A stretch of DNA of 64,000 bases from Artocarpus heterophyllus. Lineage: Eukaryota; Streptophyta; Magnoliopsida; Rosales; Moraceae. The notes beneath the pieces were generated by a model. The model did not search any database. It was not told the origin of the DNA and saw only the letters and a program-made list of their open reading frames with translations. Shown here piece after piece: positions 46,740 to 59,965 of this stretch (positions are counted from its first letter, which is position 1; each line of letters begins with the position of its first letter). Location of the stretch: the NCBI GenBank assembly GCA_025403435.1, contig JAJQZP010000247.1, positions 186,001 through 250,000 of the forward strand. The letters are read 5' to 3'. The translations under genes were made by a program, and so were the position numbers.

Positions 46740-48066
46740 TTATTAAGTGACTTTTGTAAGCATTTTTTCTGATGTTTGAGCACTTTGTTAGTGTTTTATT
46801 CTATTTTATTTTGTTCTTATAGGTCCAATACAATGGAGAGCAAAAAGAGGAAAAAGAAGACTTTTTGAAGAAGAAATGAAACATGGTTTTCAGCTATGGG
46901 CACTGCAGCGAATGTATTTCCTGCTGGAGCGCCAAAACCAAAGGCGTGAAAAGTTATAGGCTGCAGCAGAACCCAACCCACTGCAACGAGTTTGCAATAA
47001 ATTAGATTGGCACTGTAGTGCCAATCCAGCCGCTGCAGCGATCAAGCTTGAACTCTAGGGTTCTCCCTATGGACCCTTGGTGGCACTGCAGTGAAATACA
47101 TCCGTTGCATGTGCTTGGACACATGTTTTTATCATTTTACAGCCATTTTCAGCAAAATCTAAAAGGAAAATAGGTAAGATTTCAGAGGAGCTTTTTAGAG
47201 ACCCAAAAACCTACACACTAAAAGGGAAAAATATAAGGTTTAGGAGCATTCTTGGAGATTCAAGGAGGACTAAAGGTTTGAAACTTGGTGGCATCAACGA
47301 GTTCTTTATTTCTTCATTCCTTTCTCTCTTTTTAGCTTGTGAACTTGTATTTCCCTTGAATTGAGATGAACATGGATCTGATTTGTGAAGTGATTTTGGT
47401 TATGCATATAGGATTTTCTCTATTTAGCTAAACTTCTAAAGCTATAGGGATTGATGTGGCTTATTATTGATTATGTTTTGAATCGTTAATTGATTGTTGA
47501 TTGAATTTCATTTCCAAATCATTTGTGTTTCTGCATGCTTATGTTCTAGTTTGTTTTTGACACATTAGAAATCTTAGATGTGTGGATTTAGTCTTGGGAA
47601 AGTCATTTCTATATGTGGAGACTTGAGAAACACAACCTATAGTATATTAAGTTCGAGAGGCCATTATACTTGGGTAATCAATAGAGTAGGGTGGTGCGTA
47701 ATGAACGCATATTCAATTGAGTTAATAGGGATATTACTTAAAAATAGGGAGTATAATTAAAAAGACAAAACTTACGATTAATGATTTGGATGAAAATAGT
47801 CAACAAGCTATTGAAGTGAACATCATAGACAAGTCAAGTGAAATCCCCCTAGCCTACATATCATTGAGTTCTCTTCAATCCTTTTCTCCAATTTGCAACA
47901 TTAATTACTTTCTCACTTTTAGTTTAATTAACGATTTTACCATTCTTATATAAATTAGAATTTCCTAGATAAAATTAGAGTTATTGTAGTTATGGTAATT
48001 GGTTAAAATGATACTCTACTCTCATTTTATTACTTGTGATCATGTACACTTGCACGTTTCTCATCA
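46740..48066 (+). repeat. Athila 5' LTR (approximate start)
   Basis: The end at 48066 (CTCATCA) is fixed by the adjacent PBS. The start is a guess at the edge of the LINE remnant. It contains a cluster of GCTGCAGCG/GCACTGCAG words at 46895-47105, of the same style as the TAGCAG/TATAGTGG words at 53740-53970 in the 3' part. Confidence 0.5.
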
Positions 48067-48072
48067 AGTTTT

Positions 48073-48090
48073 TGGCGCTATTGTCTGGGA
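48073..48090 (+). other. Athila primer binding site
   Basis: TGGCGCTATTGTCTGGGA preceded by TTTT. It matches TGGCGCCGTTGCCGGGGA, the PBS used by Athila-type elements (tRNA-Asp), at 14 of 18 positions. Confidence 0.85.
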
Positions 48091-48201
48091 TTGAATGTTT
48101 TTGTAATTTAGCCAATATTGTGACAAAGTGAATCAATTTTAATTTAGGATTTTGTTTCGGTTTAATTGCACTAAATTTTGAAAATTGTTGCTTGAACAAT
48201 T

Positions 48202-49600
48202 GATGGGAAAAGCTAGAAGCTTGAAAATATTACCTCTTGATCTAAAAATTGAAAGTAAGAAAAGAAAGACAAGCTATACCTCAAGCTATGGTAGAAGGTG
48301 ACAACAATCAACAACGAGCTTTGTAAAAATATTTCAAGCCTGATGTCAATGACAACTATTTGGGTATTCAGCACCAAGTAATCATTGCTAACAATTTTGA
48401 ACTGAAGCCGGCCCTTATTAGCACGGTGCAATAAAATCAATATGGTGGCTTTCCAGATGAGGAGCTAAATCTACATCTTGCTATGTTCTTGGAGATTTGT
48501 GACACCATCAAGCTCATTGGTGTGTTGGAAGATGTTATTTGATTGTGTTTGTTCCCCTTTCCTTCTTAGAGACAAGGTGCAGGGTTGGCTCCAATCATTG
48601 CAACTGGTTAGTATGGCCACTTGGGAAGATTTGGTGCAAAAGTTTCTCATGAAGTTCTTGCTTCCATTGAAGACTTCTCAATTACGGGTTGAGATTGCAC
48701 AATTCTGACAATTAGACTTTGAACTTCTTTATGAAGCATGGGAACATTTCAAGGATCTTATTTGGAAGTGCTCTTAACATGGATACCATCATTGGTTCCA
48801 AATTCACCTGTTTTATAATGGATTGAATATGCAAACAAGGACAATTATTGATCTAGCAGTTGGTGGAACTTTGTTGTCCAAAACAACAAGGGGAGCATAA
48901 CTTCTTTTGGAAGAAATAGCCTTCAACAATTATCAAGGGCCAAATAAGCAATCAACCTTGAAGAGAGACGTGGGTGTTGATGAAGTTGATACAATAGTTG
49001 CCTTTCTAACTCAAGTCTCTACTTTAACCAACCAAATCTTGGCTTTAACCACTAGAGAAGCTTCATCGAGTTAAGATTTGGTGATGATTGTTAATGCATC
49101 TTATACCAGAGAAGGAAGTGATCAAGAGCAAGTTCATTATGTGAATAGCTAGAATTTCAATTACCGAGCCAACAACTAACCTATACATTACCATTTAGGA
49201 CTTCACAATCATGAAAACTTTTCCTATGGAAACACAAGAAATGTATTGCAATCACCACCATCGGGATTTGACCAACCCATGGTTGAGAGGAAACCTTCAT
49301 TGGAAGACATTTTGAGCACCTTTATTGTAGGGAAAAAGGGAAGATTCCATAAGGATGAAGCAAGGCTCGATAGTATTGAGACTTATTGTAGTAATTTGGG
49401 AGCATTTATGAAGAATATCAAAGTTCAAATTAGGCAACTCTCAAATGCTACTAAGGAGCAATCTTTCGACAAATTTCCTAGTGATACAGAGAAGAATCCT
49501 AAGGACCATTGAAATGCGATCAAATTAAGGAGTGGAAAGTCACTTGAAGAAACCATGCCTCAAAAGGCTAAGGCTAAGGAAAATGAAGTTGTAGCAGAAT
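48202..49600 (+). pseudogene. Athila gag remnant
   Basis: It starts at ATGGGAAAAGC (48202). Recognisable blocks are NNFELKPALIS near 48390, the LFPFSLRDKVQGWLQSL block near 48560, WEDLVQKFLMKF near 48630, and the later KPSLEDILSTFIVG stretch (49273-49320), which are typical of Athila gag. A LRSGKSLEE motif near 49525 marks the gag/protease junction. Several stops and shifts break it. Confidence 0.82.
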
Positions 49601-49689
49601 AACCAAAGGTGGCTTCAAAGCCTAGCTCTATCTCTTTTCTGGACAATCCTCTATTATTGCCCCATCATTGCCATTCCTTTTAAGGTTCC

Positions 49690-52600
49690 TTAAAAGAAGC
49701 ATGATGCTCAGTTTGCTAAGGTCCTAGAGATCTTCAAGAAGATTCACATCAACATTCCCTTTATGGATGCTCTTGAACAAATGCCACATTATGTGTAATT
49801 CATGAAGGATGTAATGTCTAAGAAATGGAGATTAGAGGACTATGAGATGGTGAAGTTCATGGAGGAGTGTAGTGCCATCCTTCAACAGAAGTTGCCATAA
49901 ATTTTGAAGGATTCAAGAAGCTTTACTATTCCATGCACCATTGGTACTTCTACTTTTGAGAGGGCTTTATGTGATCTTGGAGCAAGCATTAATCTTATGC
50001 GTTTTTCTATACTTTGGAAGTTAGGACTTGGGAGGTTGGACTGACTACTATCACTTTGCAAATGGCGAATAGGTCTCTCACTTATCCATGAGGTGTTATT
50101 AAGGATGTGTTAGTGGAGGTAGGGAAGTTCATCTTTTCAGTGGATTTTTTTGTTCTAGATATGGAAAAAGAGCGGGAGATCCCCATCACCATAGGACAGG
50201 CATTTCTTGTTAGTGGGAAACTTTAATTGATGCTCATATTGGAAATTTGACGCTTCGTGTGAATGATGAGGAGGTCAAATTCAACATTTTCCATACTATG
50301 AAGTTTCTAGAAGAAAGTCCTACTTACAACCAGGTGGAAGTAGTTGATTCTTGTGTTTAAGTATTCATTCATGGTTTTATGTATAGGGATTCTTCAGAGT
50401 ATTGCCTTGTTACTTTGTTGTCCAAGATGGATTTCAATAAAGACTCCAATGTCGAGGACATTAGAGTCGTAGATTCCATTCTAGCTCTTGAAGATTTGCC
50501 TAGTGAGGTACCTTCTAAGGTTTAAGTGGATAATCTTGATTTGGTGCCTATCTTTGAGAGCTCAAAGGGGTCTTTAGATGTTTCAAGTTCATCTCATGAT
50601 GGGTTAGTGTCGAAGCAATTACCCGATCATCTTCGATATGCCTTCTTGGAGAAAAATTCCACTAAACTAGTGATTATTTTGGCGTCATTGAGCATGGAAG
50701 AAGAGGAGAAGTTGCTCCTTGTCTTGAAGAATCACAAGTCTACTTTTGGATGGTCCATTTCTGGCATCAAAGGCATAAGCCCCATAATTTGCATGCATAA
50801 GATCCTTATGGAAGACTCTTACAAGCCATTAATTGAACACCAAAGAAAATTGAATCCAATCATGAAAGAAGTGGTAGAGTCAAGGTCCTAAAGCTACTCA
50901 ATGTCAGAATCATTTATGCAATCTCTAATAGTTCTTGGTTGAGTTCGGTGTAAATGGCACCTAAAAAGGGTGGAATGACAGTGGTGAAGAATGATAATGA
51001 TGATATTAACCCTACTAGAACTTTGATAGGGTAGTGTGTATGCATTAATTGTAGGGATTTCAACAAAGCCATAAGGAAAGATCATTTTCCTCTCCCTTCC
51101 ATTGATCAAATGCTAGACCGATTGGTAGGTTATGACTATTATTGCTTCCTTGACGTCTATTTAGACTACAACAAAATTGCTATAGCCACGAAAGCCAGGA
51201 GAAAATGACATTTACTTGCCTGTATGATACCTTTGCTTTTTAAAGGATGCCATTTGGTTTGTGTAATGCTCTTGCAATGTTTCAACATTGCATGATGGTA
51301 ATCTTTTTAGACATGCTGGAAGGCATAATGGAGATCTTCATGGATGACTTTTTGGTATTTGGTTCTTCCTTTAATCATTGTTTGCATAGTCTTTCTCTTT
51401 TTTTGAAGAGGTGTGAGGAGACCAATCATGTTCTTAATTAGGAGAAATGTCACTTTACAGTTTGAGAAAGGATTGTTCTTGGCCATCTTGTCTCATCAAA
51501 GGGAATAGAAGTGGATGAAACAAAGATTGTAAAAATAGAGAAATTACCACCATCGACAAATTTCAAGGGCATCGAAAGTTTTCTTGGGCATGTGGTGCTT
51601 TACTGAAGGTTTATGAAGGATTTCTCCAAGCTTGTCTAGCTTTTGCGCAATCTTCTTAAGAAGGATGCTCCATTCGTGTTAGATGAATCTTACTTGAAGG
51701 CTTTCAATGAGATTAAGGTGAAGTTTATTTTGCACTGATTGTGGTGGCTCTCGATTAGAATGAACCATTTGAGCTTATGTGTGATGCAAGTGACTATACA
51801 GTTGGAGCAGTTCCTTGCCAAATGCGGGACAGGATTGTTTGGGCAATCTATTATGCAAGCTGAACTCTTGATGTTGCTTAAAAAAATATACGACTACCGA
51901 GAAAGAAACGTTGGCGGTGGTGTTTTCTTTTGACAAGTTTTGGTCCTACCTTATTAGGTCGAAGGTGATTATTTATACCAATCATGCAGCAATCCTCTAT
52001 TTGTTTGCTAAGAAAAAGGCAAAACCTCGCTTGATTCTTTGGATTCTCTTGTTGTTAGAGTTTGATCTTGAGATTCACATCAAGAAAGGTAGTGAAAGTA
52101 TTATTGCAGACAATTCATCTCGACTCGAACTTGAAGAGATGAAGGTTATTGAAGTCATTCAAAAGGAACTTTTGGATGAGCATTTATTCAAGGTGATGCA
52201 AATCTTCATTGGTATGCTAATTTTGTTAACTATCTTGTTTGTAATGTTTTGCCTTTGGATTTTTCATATCACCCAAAAAAGAAATTCCTGCACGATGTGA
52301 GGTTATCTTTTGGATGATCTAGTCTTGTTCAAGTGATGCTCTGATCAAGTCATTTAGAGATGTGTTCCTAAGGAAGAAGTGCATGACATCTTCCATCATT
52401 GTCACTCTTCTCCTTATGGAGGTTATTTTGGTGCAATAAGGACCGCTACCAAGGTTCTTCAATCCAGACTTTATTAGACTACTTTTTTTCACACCTGCTA
52501 TGCTTTTGTGAAGATATGTGATAGGTGTCAAACTGTGGATAATATCTCAGGGAGGTGAGTTGCCTTTGACGAATATCTTAGAGGTTGAGGTTTTGGATGT

Positions 52601-53340
52601 ATAGGGCATTAACTTCATGGGCCCATCTCCTTCATCTTTTGTGAAAGAATACGTTATGTTAGCGATTGACTATGTCTCTAAGTTGACGAAAACCATTGCC
52701 ACTTTGACAAATGATATGAAGGTGGTGATATAGTTCTTACATGCAAACATTTTCACAAGGTTCGAAACCCTTCGGGCCATTATTAGTGATGAGGGAACTC
52801 ACTTTTGCACTAAGGTATTCAATGCACTCTTGATCAAGTATGGGGTGAAATGTAAGATAGCTCTAGCATACCATCCAAAACAAATGGGCAAGCCAAGATC
52901 TCAAGCCAAGAAATAAAGCAGATACTTAAGAAGATGATGCATGTTAACTTGAAGGATTAGGCCAACATGCTTTATTATGCCTTATGGACCTACGGAATGA
53001 CATTCAAGACACCAATTGGTATGTCTCCATACTGATTGGTGTTTAAAAAGCTTGTCACTTGCTAGTAGAGTTAGAGCATAAAGCTTATTGTGCCATGAAG
53101 AAGTTGAATTTTGATTTGAAGACTTCCAGTAACAACGCTTGCTTCAACTTAATGAATTAGATGAATTAATTAATAAAGCTTTCAAAAGTACGAGAATCTT
53201 CAAGGAGCACACAAAGCAATGGCATGACAAGCAAATTTTGAGAGAATTTATCCCGAGCCAACGAATGTTGCTCTTCAACTATTTGTTTGAGCTATTCTTG
53301 GGCAAGTTGAAATCAAGGTGGTCAAGTGCTCCCTTTTAGT
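49690..53340 (+). pseudogene. Athila pol remnant
   Basis: Protease: CDLGASINLM near 49972, where the catalytic motif DLGA is kept, then IPITIGQAFL at 50185. The pre-RT linker 50526-50891 includes LPDHLRYAFLE. Reverse transcriptase: INCRDFNKAIRKDHFPLP near 51045, CFLDVYLDY near 51145 and FMDDFLVFG near 51337 (catalytic box changed from the usual Y/F-x-DD). RNase [12 protein letters not shown] near 51895, [14 protein letters not shown] (Asp to Asn) and ADNSSRLE at 52107. Integrase: HHCHSSPYGGYFG near 52395, then broken core text to 53340. Many stops separate the parts. Confidence 0.85.
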
Positions 53341-53473
53341 GTCGTTGAGCTTCTAGGTGATGATGGGCACATTTTTTGTGTTAATGGCTAAAGACTTAAG
53401 CACTACTAGGGGTGCGAGGACCAACATATGCAAATCATTCCACTTACGGAGCCTAAATGAATAACAAAAGCGG

Positions 53474-53530
53474 TCGAGTCTAGCTAGGGATGTTAAAGCA
53501 AGTGCTTCTTGGGAGGCATCCCAAGTTCTA
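53474..53530 (+). other. Athila conserved post-pol block
   Basis: GTCGAGTCTAGCTAGGGATG followed by TTAAAGCAAGTGC and TTCTTGGGAGGCATCCCAAG. The inverted pair CTTGGGA/TCCCAAG around GGC is a well-known marker just after pol in Athila elements. The role is unknown; it may act in RNA processing or structure. Confidence 0.7.
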
Positions 53531-54899
53531 AACTTTTACTTTTATTGTTATTTGATTTTTTTAGTTTATTTACTATTTCATATATTAATGTTTGTTATTT
53601 AGAGTGATGTGTGATTCTTTTTTTGTGTTTTTGGTCAAATTTTAGGTTTTAGAGTCATGAGAACTTTAAGAAGATTAGTGTTGATTTGGGAAGATTAGAG
53701 AATTGAGGAAAGACTTAAAATGCAGCATAATCGTTGAGCTTTGTAGCAGATCAAACTTAGGCTATAGTGGAAGACACCAAACCTAAGAACAAGTTGGTTA
53801 CAAGATGTAGCGAGAGCCCAATACACTACAACACATAGCTAAAAATCAGAGGCCAATTTTGGTTATAGGCTATAGTGGAGAAAAGGCTTGTTATAGCAAG
53901 CAGTTGAAATTCTAGACCTATGGGCATTTTTATTATAGGCTACATCGCTAAAGCAGCCCGTTGTAGCACTCGAGCCTGAACAAACCCACATTAGGGTTAT
54001 ATACTGTAGCAGATAAAACTCCTACTGTAACATTGCTAGAATTTGCTATCTTTAAAAGAAAAAAGAAATAAGTGATAAAGGCCCTCATTTGTCCTCATAT
54101 TTTTGTCTCATTCTCATTTTGCTTCAACCAAAGCACTCTCAAATTCATCTAAACTCCTTTTATCTCCACCTAGAACCTTTAAAATCAACATTCTCCACCA
54201 TTAGTCTTCATTTTCTTCACTCCAATATCCATTTTTCCTCATCATCTTCACAAACCCTCCTCACAAACTTGACCTCCACACCATATTCCTTAAGCTTGAA
54301 GGTTAACATTGCCATTGACGTCTAGAGGATCATACTCTTGGGGAATTTATTTGGGTTTTCATTCTCATTATCACCAAGTAAGTTCTCTTTCAAGAGTGAT
54401 TGGATTTTAAGAAGAAATTTGACTATTGTGAAATTTATTGTAGTGTTGAGCTAACATTGACAATTAAAGAGCCATGATTTGCTTGTGAAGAGCAAAAATT
54501 GGGTTGAATTTTTGTGGAAAAATTATAGAAGCATGGTAAATTTTGTGATTTACTTGATAAATTTGTGAAATTACTAGTGCATGCTTGATTGGGTTTGAAG
54601 TGGAATTTGGGTAAATTGGCTATTCTAAGTGAAGTTTGGTTGATTTTTATTTTATTGTGTGAATTCCTTGACAGTGCAGATTTTTCAATTGGTTGGATTG
54701 ATTGTGGTATTTGATTGGCACTATTGTGGTCATTGGTTGGTTTACATTCTTGGTTCGTGCATTTTTGGTTTGTTATGTTGCTCAGGCATTGTTATTAGTG
54801 TTAGCTATTTTTGGTGGAAATGGTCAAAATGTCACGAAATTCTATCACTAACAAGAAAATGGGGCAAGTTCCACTCCTGATTATGTGTCTAATAGATTT
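53531..54899 (+). other. Athila region between pol and the 3' ORF
   Basis: Non-coding by appearance. It has TAGCAG/TATAGTGG-type words (53740-53970) and a stretch from 54089 whose frame is rich in Leu, Ser and His (LHLEPLKSTF). Comparable leader-like text precedes the extra ORF in other Athila elements. No domain is recognised. Confidence 0.4.
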
Positions 54900-55990
54900 G
54901 TTTGTAAAGAGGCAGAATTCAATTACAGCAAGTAGGCATTAAAGAGAGCAGGCATAAGAGAAAAAGGGTTTCAAATTCAAGTAGCAACTCTTCCTGAATT
55001 TGTTCTAATTATCAAGGACCAAAATTGGGTTAAGTATTATGGCACCCCATAACCAGGCACATTAAAGCTTGTTAGGGAGTTCTATGCCAATGCCAAGTAT
55101 AGCAAGGAAGAAACAAGACGATGATCTAGGGCAATACAATAATGTTTGATGTTGAGATAATCAATCAACATCAGCAAACTCCCAAGCCTTCAGTTGACCA
55201 ACTAGCCATTTACGTCAACCAACAAGATATGAAGGAGGTAATCTAAGAAATTTGATTTTAGGAATGCGAATGGGCCATGGAAAATGGCTTCGAGTCTACA
55301 TTTGACTCGTGGTACCTAAAGAAGAATATGAAGATTTGGTACCATTTCATCTGTGCGAGAATGTACCCAATGTCCCACTTGTTGGAGGTCTCCCAATAGA
55401 GAGCTTTTGCTTTCTATACGATCACCAAGGGGTTCAACATGAATGTGGGCATGAACATCCACTCTTCCATCCTCTACCCGATCTGCAACAACAAAGTAAG
55501 GATGCCTTTTCCGTACCTACTCTTAGAGCTATTCGAGAAAGCAGATGTGATCATTATGGATAGCAACTTATGTAAGCTTGTTCATGCGCTTGACTACAAT
55601 GGAATCCTTTACATATGGAACAACCAACAGAAGGAAGCTAAGGAAAAAGCCAGAAGTTCCTAGCATTTAGCTAAGCAAAAATCAAAGGCCAAGGTCATAA
55701 TTTCCAACCTTTATGACAAAATGGACAAATTTGTCCATCGGATTCACAACTTCGAGGCTTCGGCCCTTTATGACAAACAATGTTGGATTGACAAGGCCCA
55801 CTTTAATTATGCTTGCTTCCAAAGCATGGAGCAGATGTTCCATCACTTCTTTGTCAATTTCGGCTGTGGCACCATGGGATACCCTCAACTGATGCAGTTT
55901 CCTCTCAATTTTATACAGCCACTCCAGCTACGTCCGTTCCCACAAGGAGGCAATGAAAATGAAGATTTGGCCCCATCAGACCAATAGGAT
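54900..55990 (+). pseudogene. Athila 3' ORF (putative plant transposon protein domain)
   Basis: Broken frames spell the domain annotated as putative plant transposon protein (PF20167) in Athila elements. Blocks in order are KGFKFK near 54968, LKLVREFYANAKYSKEE near 55064, PSVDQLAIYVNQQ-like text near 55190, then FHLCENVPNVPL in one frame and MNVGMNIHSSILYPICNN (55439-55500) in another, and LELFEKADV near 55525. At least three frameshifts and stops are present. The role of this protein in Athila is not established; older literature calls it env-like by position. Confidence 0.72.
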
Positions 55991-57535
55991 GTCTCACCTA
56001 CCAGGTATGTGCTTCTAACCCTCTTTGCACTTTTATTTCATTTTCTACATTGAGGATAATGCATATTTTTAAGTTTAGAGGTGGCTTTGGGATGTTTATG
56101 CATGTACTTGGTTTGTGATGTTGTTGTCATTCTCCTTGATTCAAATTTCTCGGTTTTTGATTTAGTCTTTAGTGTTTGTTAGTTTGGATTAGTTGCTTTA
56201 GATTTTTGTGTGTTACTTATTTTATTTTGATCTTTAGATTTTGCTAGTCTTCTTATATGGATGGTTGTTTTTGTGTGAGTTTATGTTGATTATAGATAAC
56301 CATGAATGGATTAAAGTAATTTTTAGATCGTTGGCAATGCTAGTTGATTGTGGTTTCTATGTATTTCTCGTTCATGCTAGTATATGACACTTTTGACTTT
56401 AAATCACATAAGCACAAAGCTCTTAATCACACACCCATTCTAATCACTAGAGAAATTTATGCATTTAGGAAATTCGTGGACTATTTGGGGCTGTAGAACT
56501 CAATTTAGTGGAACTTGAGGTGAAACCCTAAGTTAGATGACATTGGAGCTAGGCCATGTTTTGGATGTTTGAGCCTTTGTAAACCAACCTTTGGAATTTA
56601 ATCATTGTTGTCTCTCTTTGAGCCTCAAAGCCTATACTTTCTTCACCAACATTACTTTATCCAAGCCAATGACAGAATTTGCCAAACACTTAACCCCATC
56701 ACTTTAGGCACGAAATGTATTCCTTTCTTTGTTTGAGCACATTTTGATTCATCATGAGTTTGGGCTTGGGTTTTGATGTATTCTTTAACGGTTCTTATTT
56801 TATTTTATCTATTTTTTTGTGTTTTTATTTGTGAATTTCCTCTCCAAAAGAAGAGGATAAATTATACTACACTAAATTAAGTATACATGTTAATAAATAA
56901 TTTTAAGGCTGTAGTAATTTCATCACAAAAAAAAAGAGAGAAGAAAAAAAGAAAAAGGTAAAGGTGCAAAAGTTGCAAATTATTTTTTTTTTATCTTTTG
57001 TTTATTAATTTTGTGTTATTTTTTTTCTTTTATTTGCTTTAATGTGGTTTTGAATAAGTAGGTGTTAATTGATGAGATGTGGAGTTGGGGATATTTAGGG
57101 ATTTCCATTGAGTGGTTATGTGGTCCACGGCTGCATGATGTGCCTAGGATGATTTAAGCCTAAAAGTTTCTATTCTTACCTACCCCTTACCCGAGCCATA
57201 CATTGTGCCATGTAAAGTCCTAATTAGTCTTTGGTGTTACACTAACTTATATTAGTGGAGAGCAACACTACTTTGGGCTATGGCAGTTCTTGAATTCATC
57301 AATTCAAAATAATCCTTGACTTCCTATTGCATAATTCCATCTAGTGGTTGATTGGTTGGGTGGTCTTGGCCTTCATACACAATAAAGTTTTGAGTGAAAA
57401 TATGATAGTACTAAGTGTTTAAAATCTATAGTTCAAAGTGTATTACTTGATAGAGACAATAGCCTAAACATTATATATTGGGATGCATTTGAAAGAATGT
57501 GGTTGAATCAAAAAATGACGAGACCAAGCACATTG
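55991..57535 (+). other. Athila 3' untranslated region, then unclear sequence
   Basis: Contains ACATTGAGGATAATGC followed by ATATTTTTAAGTTTAG at 56048-56081, a conserved Athila block, and CCTACCCCTTACCCGAGCC near 57180, also usual there. No 3' LTR copy of 46740-48066 was recognised. From about 57380 the sequence no longer looks like Athila. Confidence 0.5.
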
Positions 57536-57738
57536 CCCATGATAAGCTTTGAGGGAACTCTAGTTATTCCAAAAGGCTCAATTAGTTTAAAGGTAGCAGC
57601 TACAAATCGACTTCTTGATGTTGACTTTGTAGTGGTGGATGCTCTTTGAAGTTATAATGTAATTATGGGAAGAGGATGGATTCATAGAATGGAAGGAGTG
57701 GTATCAACTTTATGCCAAGTTATTCTAGGAAAATAAGT
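57536..57738 (+). pseudogene. Gypsy protease-like fragment
   Basis: The frame reads MISFEGTLVIPKGSISLKV, then VDFVVVDAL, a stop, and YNVIMGRGWIHRMEGVVSTL. This matches the second half of the aspartic protease domain in plant Gypsy polyproteins (YN.I.GR.W). The catalytic Asp lies upstream and is not seen. It is cut at its 3' side by the Copia LTR fragment. Confidence 0.72.
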
Positions 57739-59165
57739 AAGCAATAGATTTTAAAATTTTTTCACTAAAACATTTTCTAAAAACAAGCTTGACATGCTAA
57801 GTATATAAATTAATCTAAGATCTATGTACTTCTTAGTGGACTGGAAACTACCCTTCTGACAGAACTATTTTTCTCAAAACTACTAAAGAACTTTTACTAG
57901 AAGAACCTCAACTAACTAGACTTCTTTATTATTCTCTTTTCCATGATCAGAATGTGGGTGGTCGCATGTCCTTTGGTCTTTTTTCAAGCAACGTCTCCTT
58001 ACAGCCACTTAAGAAAACCAAAAGCTAAGATTCAAGATGTTGAATAATAGTCCGTTGGGAGTTTCAGATCTTCCCAGCAAAATACTATTCTACAAATCTC
58101 TCAAGTGATCTAAGAAACAATAGAAAATTGTTTCCTTTATAAAGAGGTCGGGTGGGGACTAGTACTTAACAAATTAGGCTTCAAAATTTAAGTTTGGATC
58201 AACTTCTCATTATAAAAACACGTTTGATACGGATCGCCATGCTAGCAGGGGTGGTCAACTGCCATAAACTAGGGACGATCGACCGCCTAGTCATGGCAGA
58301 TCCTTGAGACACTTTTTCCAGCTACTAGAAATCTGATCGATCTGATTTAAACCGATAAGATAATTAATATGTTATTTGACATGAGTATCCTGCATAGAGC
58401 CTCTGTTTTAATTCAAATAACCGAATAGAGAAGTTATCTTATTAAAATGGTCATATATAAATAATCCCATACAAATAAAATATATTCAAATAATTCAACA
58501 TGTTTACTTTGAATAAATTCATAAAATTAATCCAACCAAATAAACTAACATGAATAATCAAATCCAATCAATCAAATTTTAGCCAATCTAATAAATAAGA
58601 TAAGTTACCAATTTGTAGGAAAAATATGCCATATTGTTATAAGAAATATTAGGAGCTAGCAAATGGGATTCAATGGACATATATAGATCAAGCTTCTATA
58701 ATTATAAAATAACATGGCCCTAATACATTATAATTATCAATTTTAAAGCTATTCCATTGAAAGCTTAGAGTAGCACTTTTAAACTATATATAAATTATGA
58801 AACTCCAATAAGTTTATCACCCTTGACATATCATAATATGTAACATCCTCAAAGTATATTCATAATTAGTTTAAGGATAAATTTCATTTTATCTTTTCAT
58901 TTATAGTTATCTTATATTCTATTATCTCACTATTGGAAAACTTACTATTCGGAACAAATATAAATACTATACCATTGGTTATACATATGTATCCAAATGG
59001 TTAAGTGATCTAGTCTCTAATTACAAAATAATGCCTATAAGATAATATCATTAACTTTGCTAAAGAGCTATGGATTCCATATCTATGAATAACGAGTCTA
59101 CGTCATTCAAAAGTCATGTTTCCAATGTACCGGCATGCATACCTTCATATAATTTAGGATGTTGA
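57739..59165 (-). mobile_element. Diverged, truncated Copia-2-family LTR
   Basis: It aligns with the minus strand of the Copia-2 LTR (35970 back to about 34520). Shared text includes CATTTTCTAAAAACAAGCTTGACATGCTA, the TTCTTTATTATTCTCTTTTCCATGA segment, TAGAGGCTC-type and CCATATCTATGAATAAC blocks, and TACCGGCATGCATACC near 59130. The first about 550 bp of the LTR are missing (right side). No internal region adjoins it. Divergence is much higher than between the two Copia-2 LTRs, so it is an older family member. Confidence 0.85.
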
Positions 59166-59965
59166 ACTTTGAAAATTTCTAGAAAATTTCTCAAAATTGC
59201 AGAGAAGACAAAGAGAATTCGAGAATTAGAGAGTGAATGAGAATTTAGAAAGATAAAGTGCAAAACTTTTGAGCCTAAATTCACATTGACAGGTTATGTA
59301 GACATAGGGTAGGTTGCAGTTTAGATACGAGGAAGACTGTACAGATGTATGTAACACTATTCTAAACAACAATGGGCTAAAATAAAATTGGCTATGTAAA
59401 AGTAACCTGACAGATTACTAAACACACTATTAAATAACTTAAAATATTTTTGCATTTGTGAATTTTTTGAATTTTTCTGTGTTTTTAAAATTTTTAAATT
59501 TTTTTTGTGTTTTTAATCAAAATTAAAATTTACAAAAGTCTAAAATTCAGAAAAATTTATTGATAAGCATTTCATTAAAATGCATTTATGGAGGTCATTT
59601 ATGGAGGTCACTGATATAATAATACTAACTAATCAATCTTGATTATATCTATTACAATTTCAACCACTTTAATGAATTTTAGAAAATTATTTTTCCAATT
59701 TTTAGGAAAAACAACACGCAAAATAAGAATAAAAAATAAAAAACTACCACACTAAAAATAAAAACAAAAACAAAAGAAAATACTAAGTTATATTTGAAAA
59801 TGGGTCAACATCCATACTATCTAAAGCAAAAAGATATTTAGTATAACATGAATAATGTTTAGATATAGATAGACTCTTTTCAAAAATTTTCCAACTACAT
59901 TCTTCACATTTTTCTAGATCAGGACAATTTTCTTCCAAAATAAAATCTTTATTCATAGAATTATC
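59166..59965. other. Unassigned AT-rich sequence
   Basis: No gene recognised. The right part (from about 59760) may still be downstream coding text of the minus-strand Gypsy element, since a CEEC-like stretch follows the protease. The left part shows nothing recognisable. Confidence 0.35.

Larger units (their letters stand above)
46736..57380 (+). mobile_element. Decayed Athila-type Gypsy retrotransposon
   Basis: The order is 5' LTR (to 48066), PBS of the Athila type, gag, protease, reverse transcriptase, RNase H, integrase, a conserved GGGAGGCATCCCAAG block (about 53509), then an extra 3' ORF (54900-55990) and the GAGGATAATGCATATTTTTAAG block (56054). All these are Athila hallmarks. Coding frames are broken in many places. 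A 3' LTR was not found; beyond about 57380 the sequence is a different element, so the 3' end is probably lost. Both outer boundaries are approximate. Confidence 0.82.

Noticed and set aside
54089..54325. 78-residue Leu/Ser/His-rich ORF as an independent gene
   Set aside because: It lies in the Athila region between pol and the 3' ORF and has no domain. Similar text is usual there.
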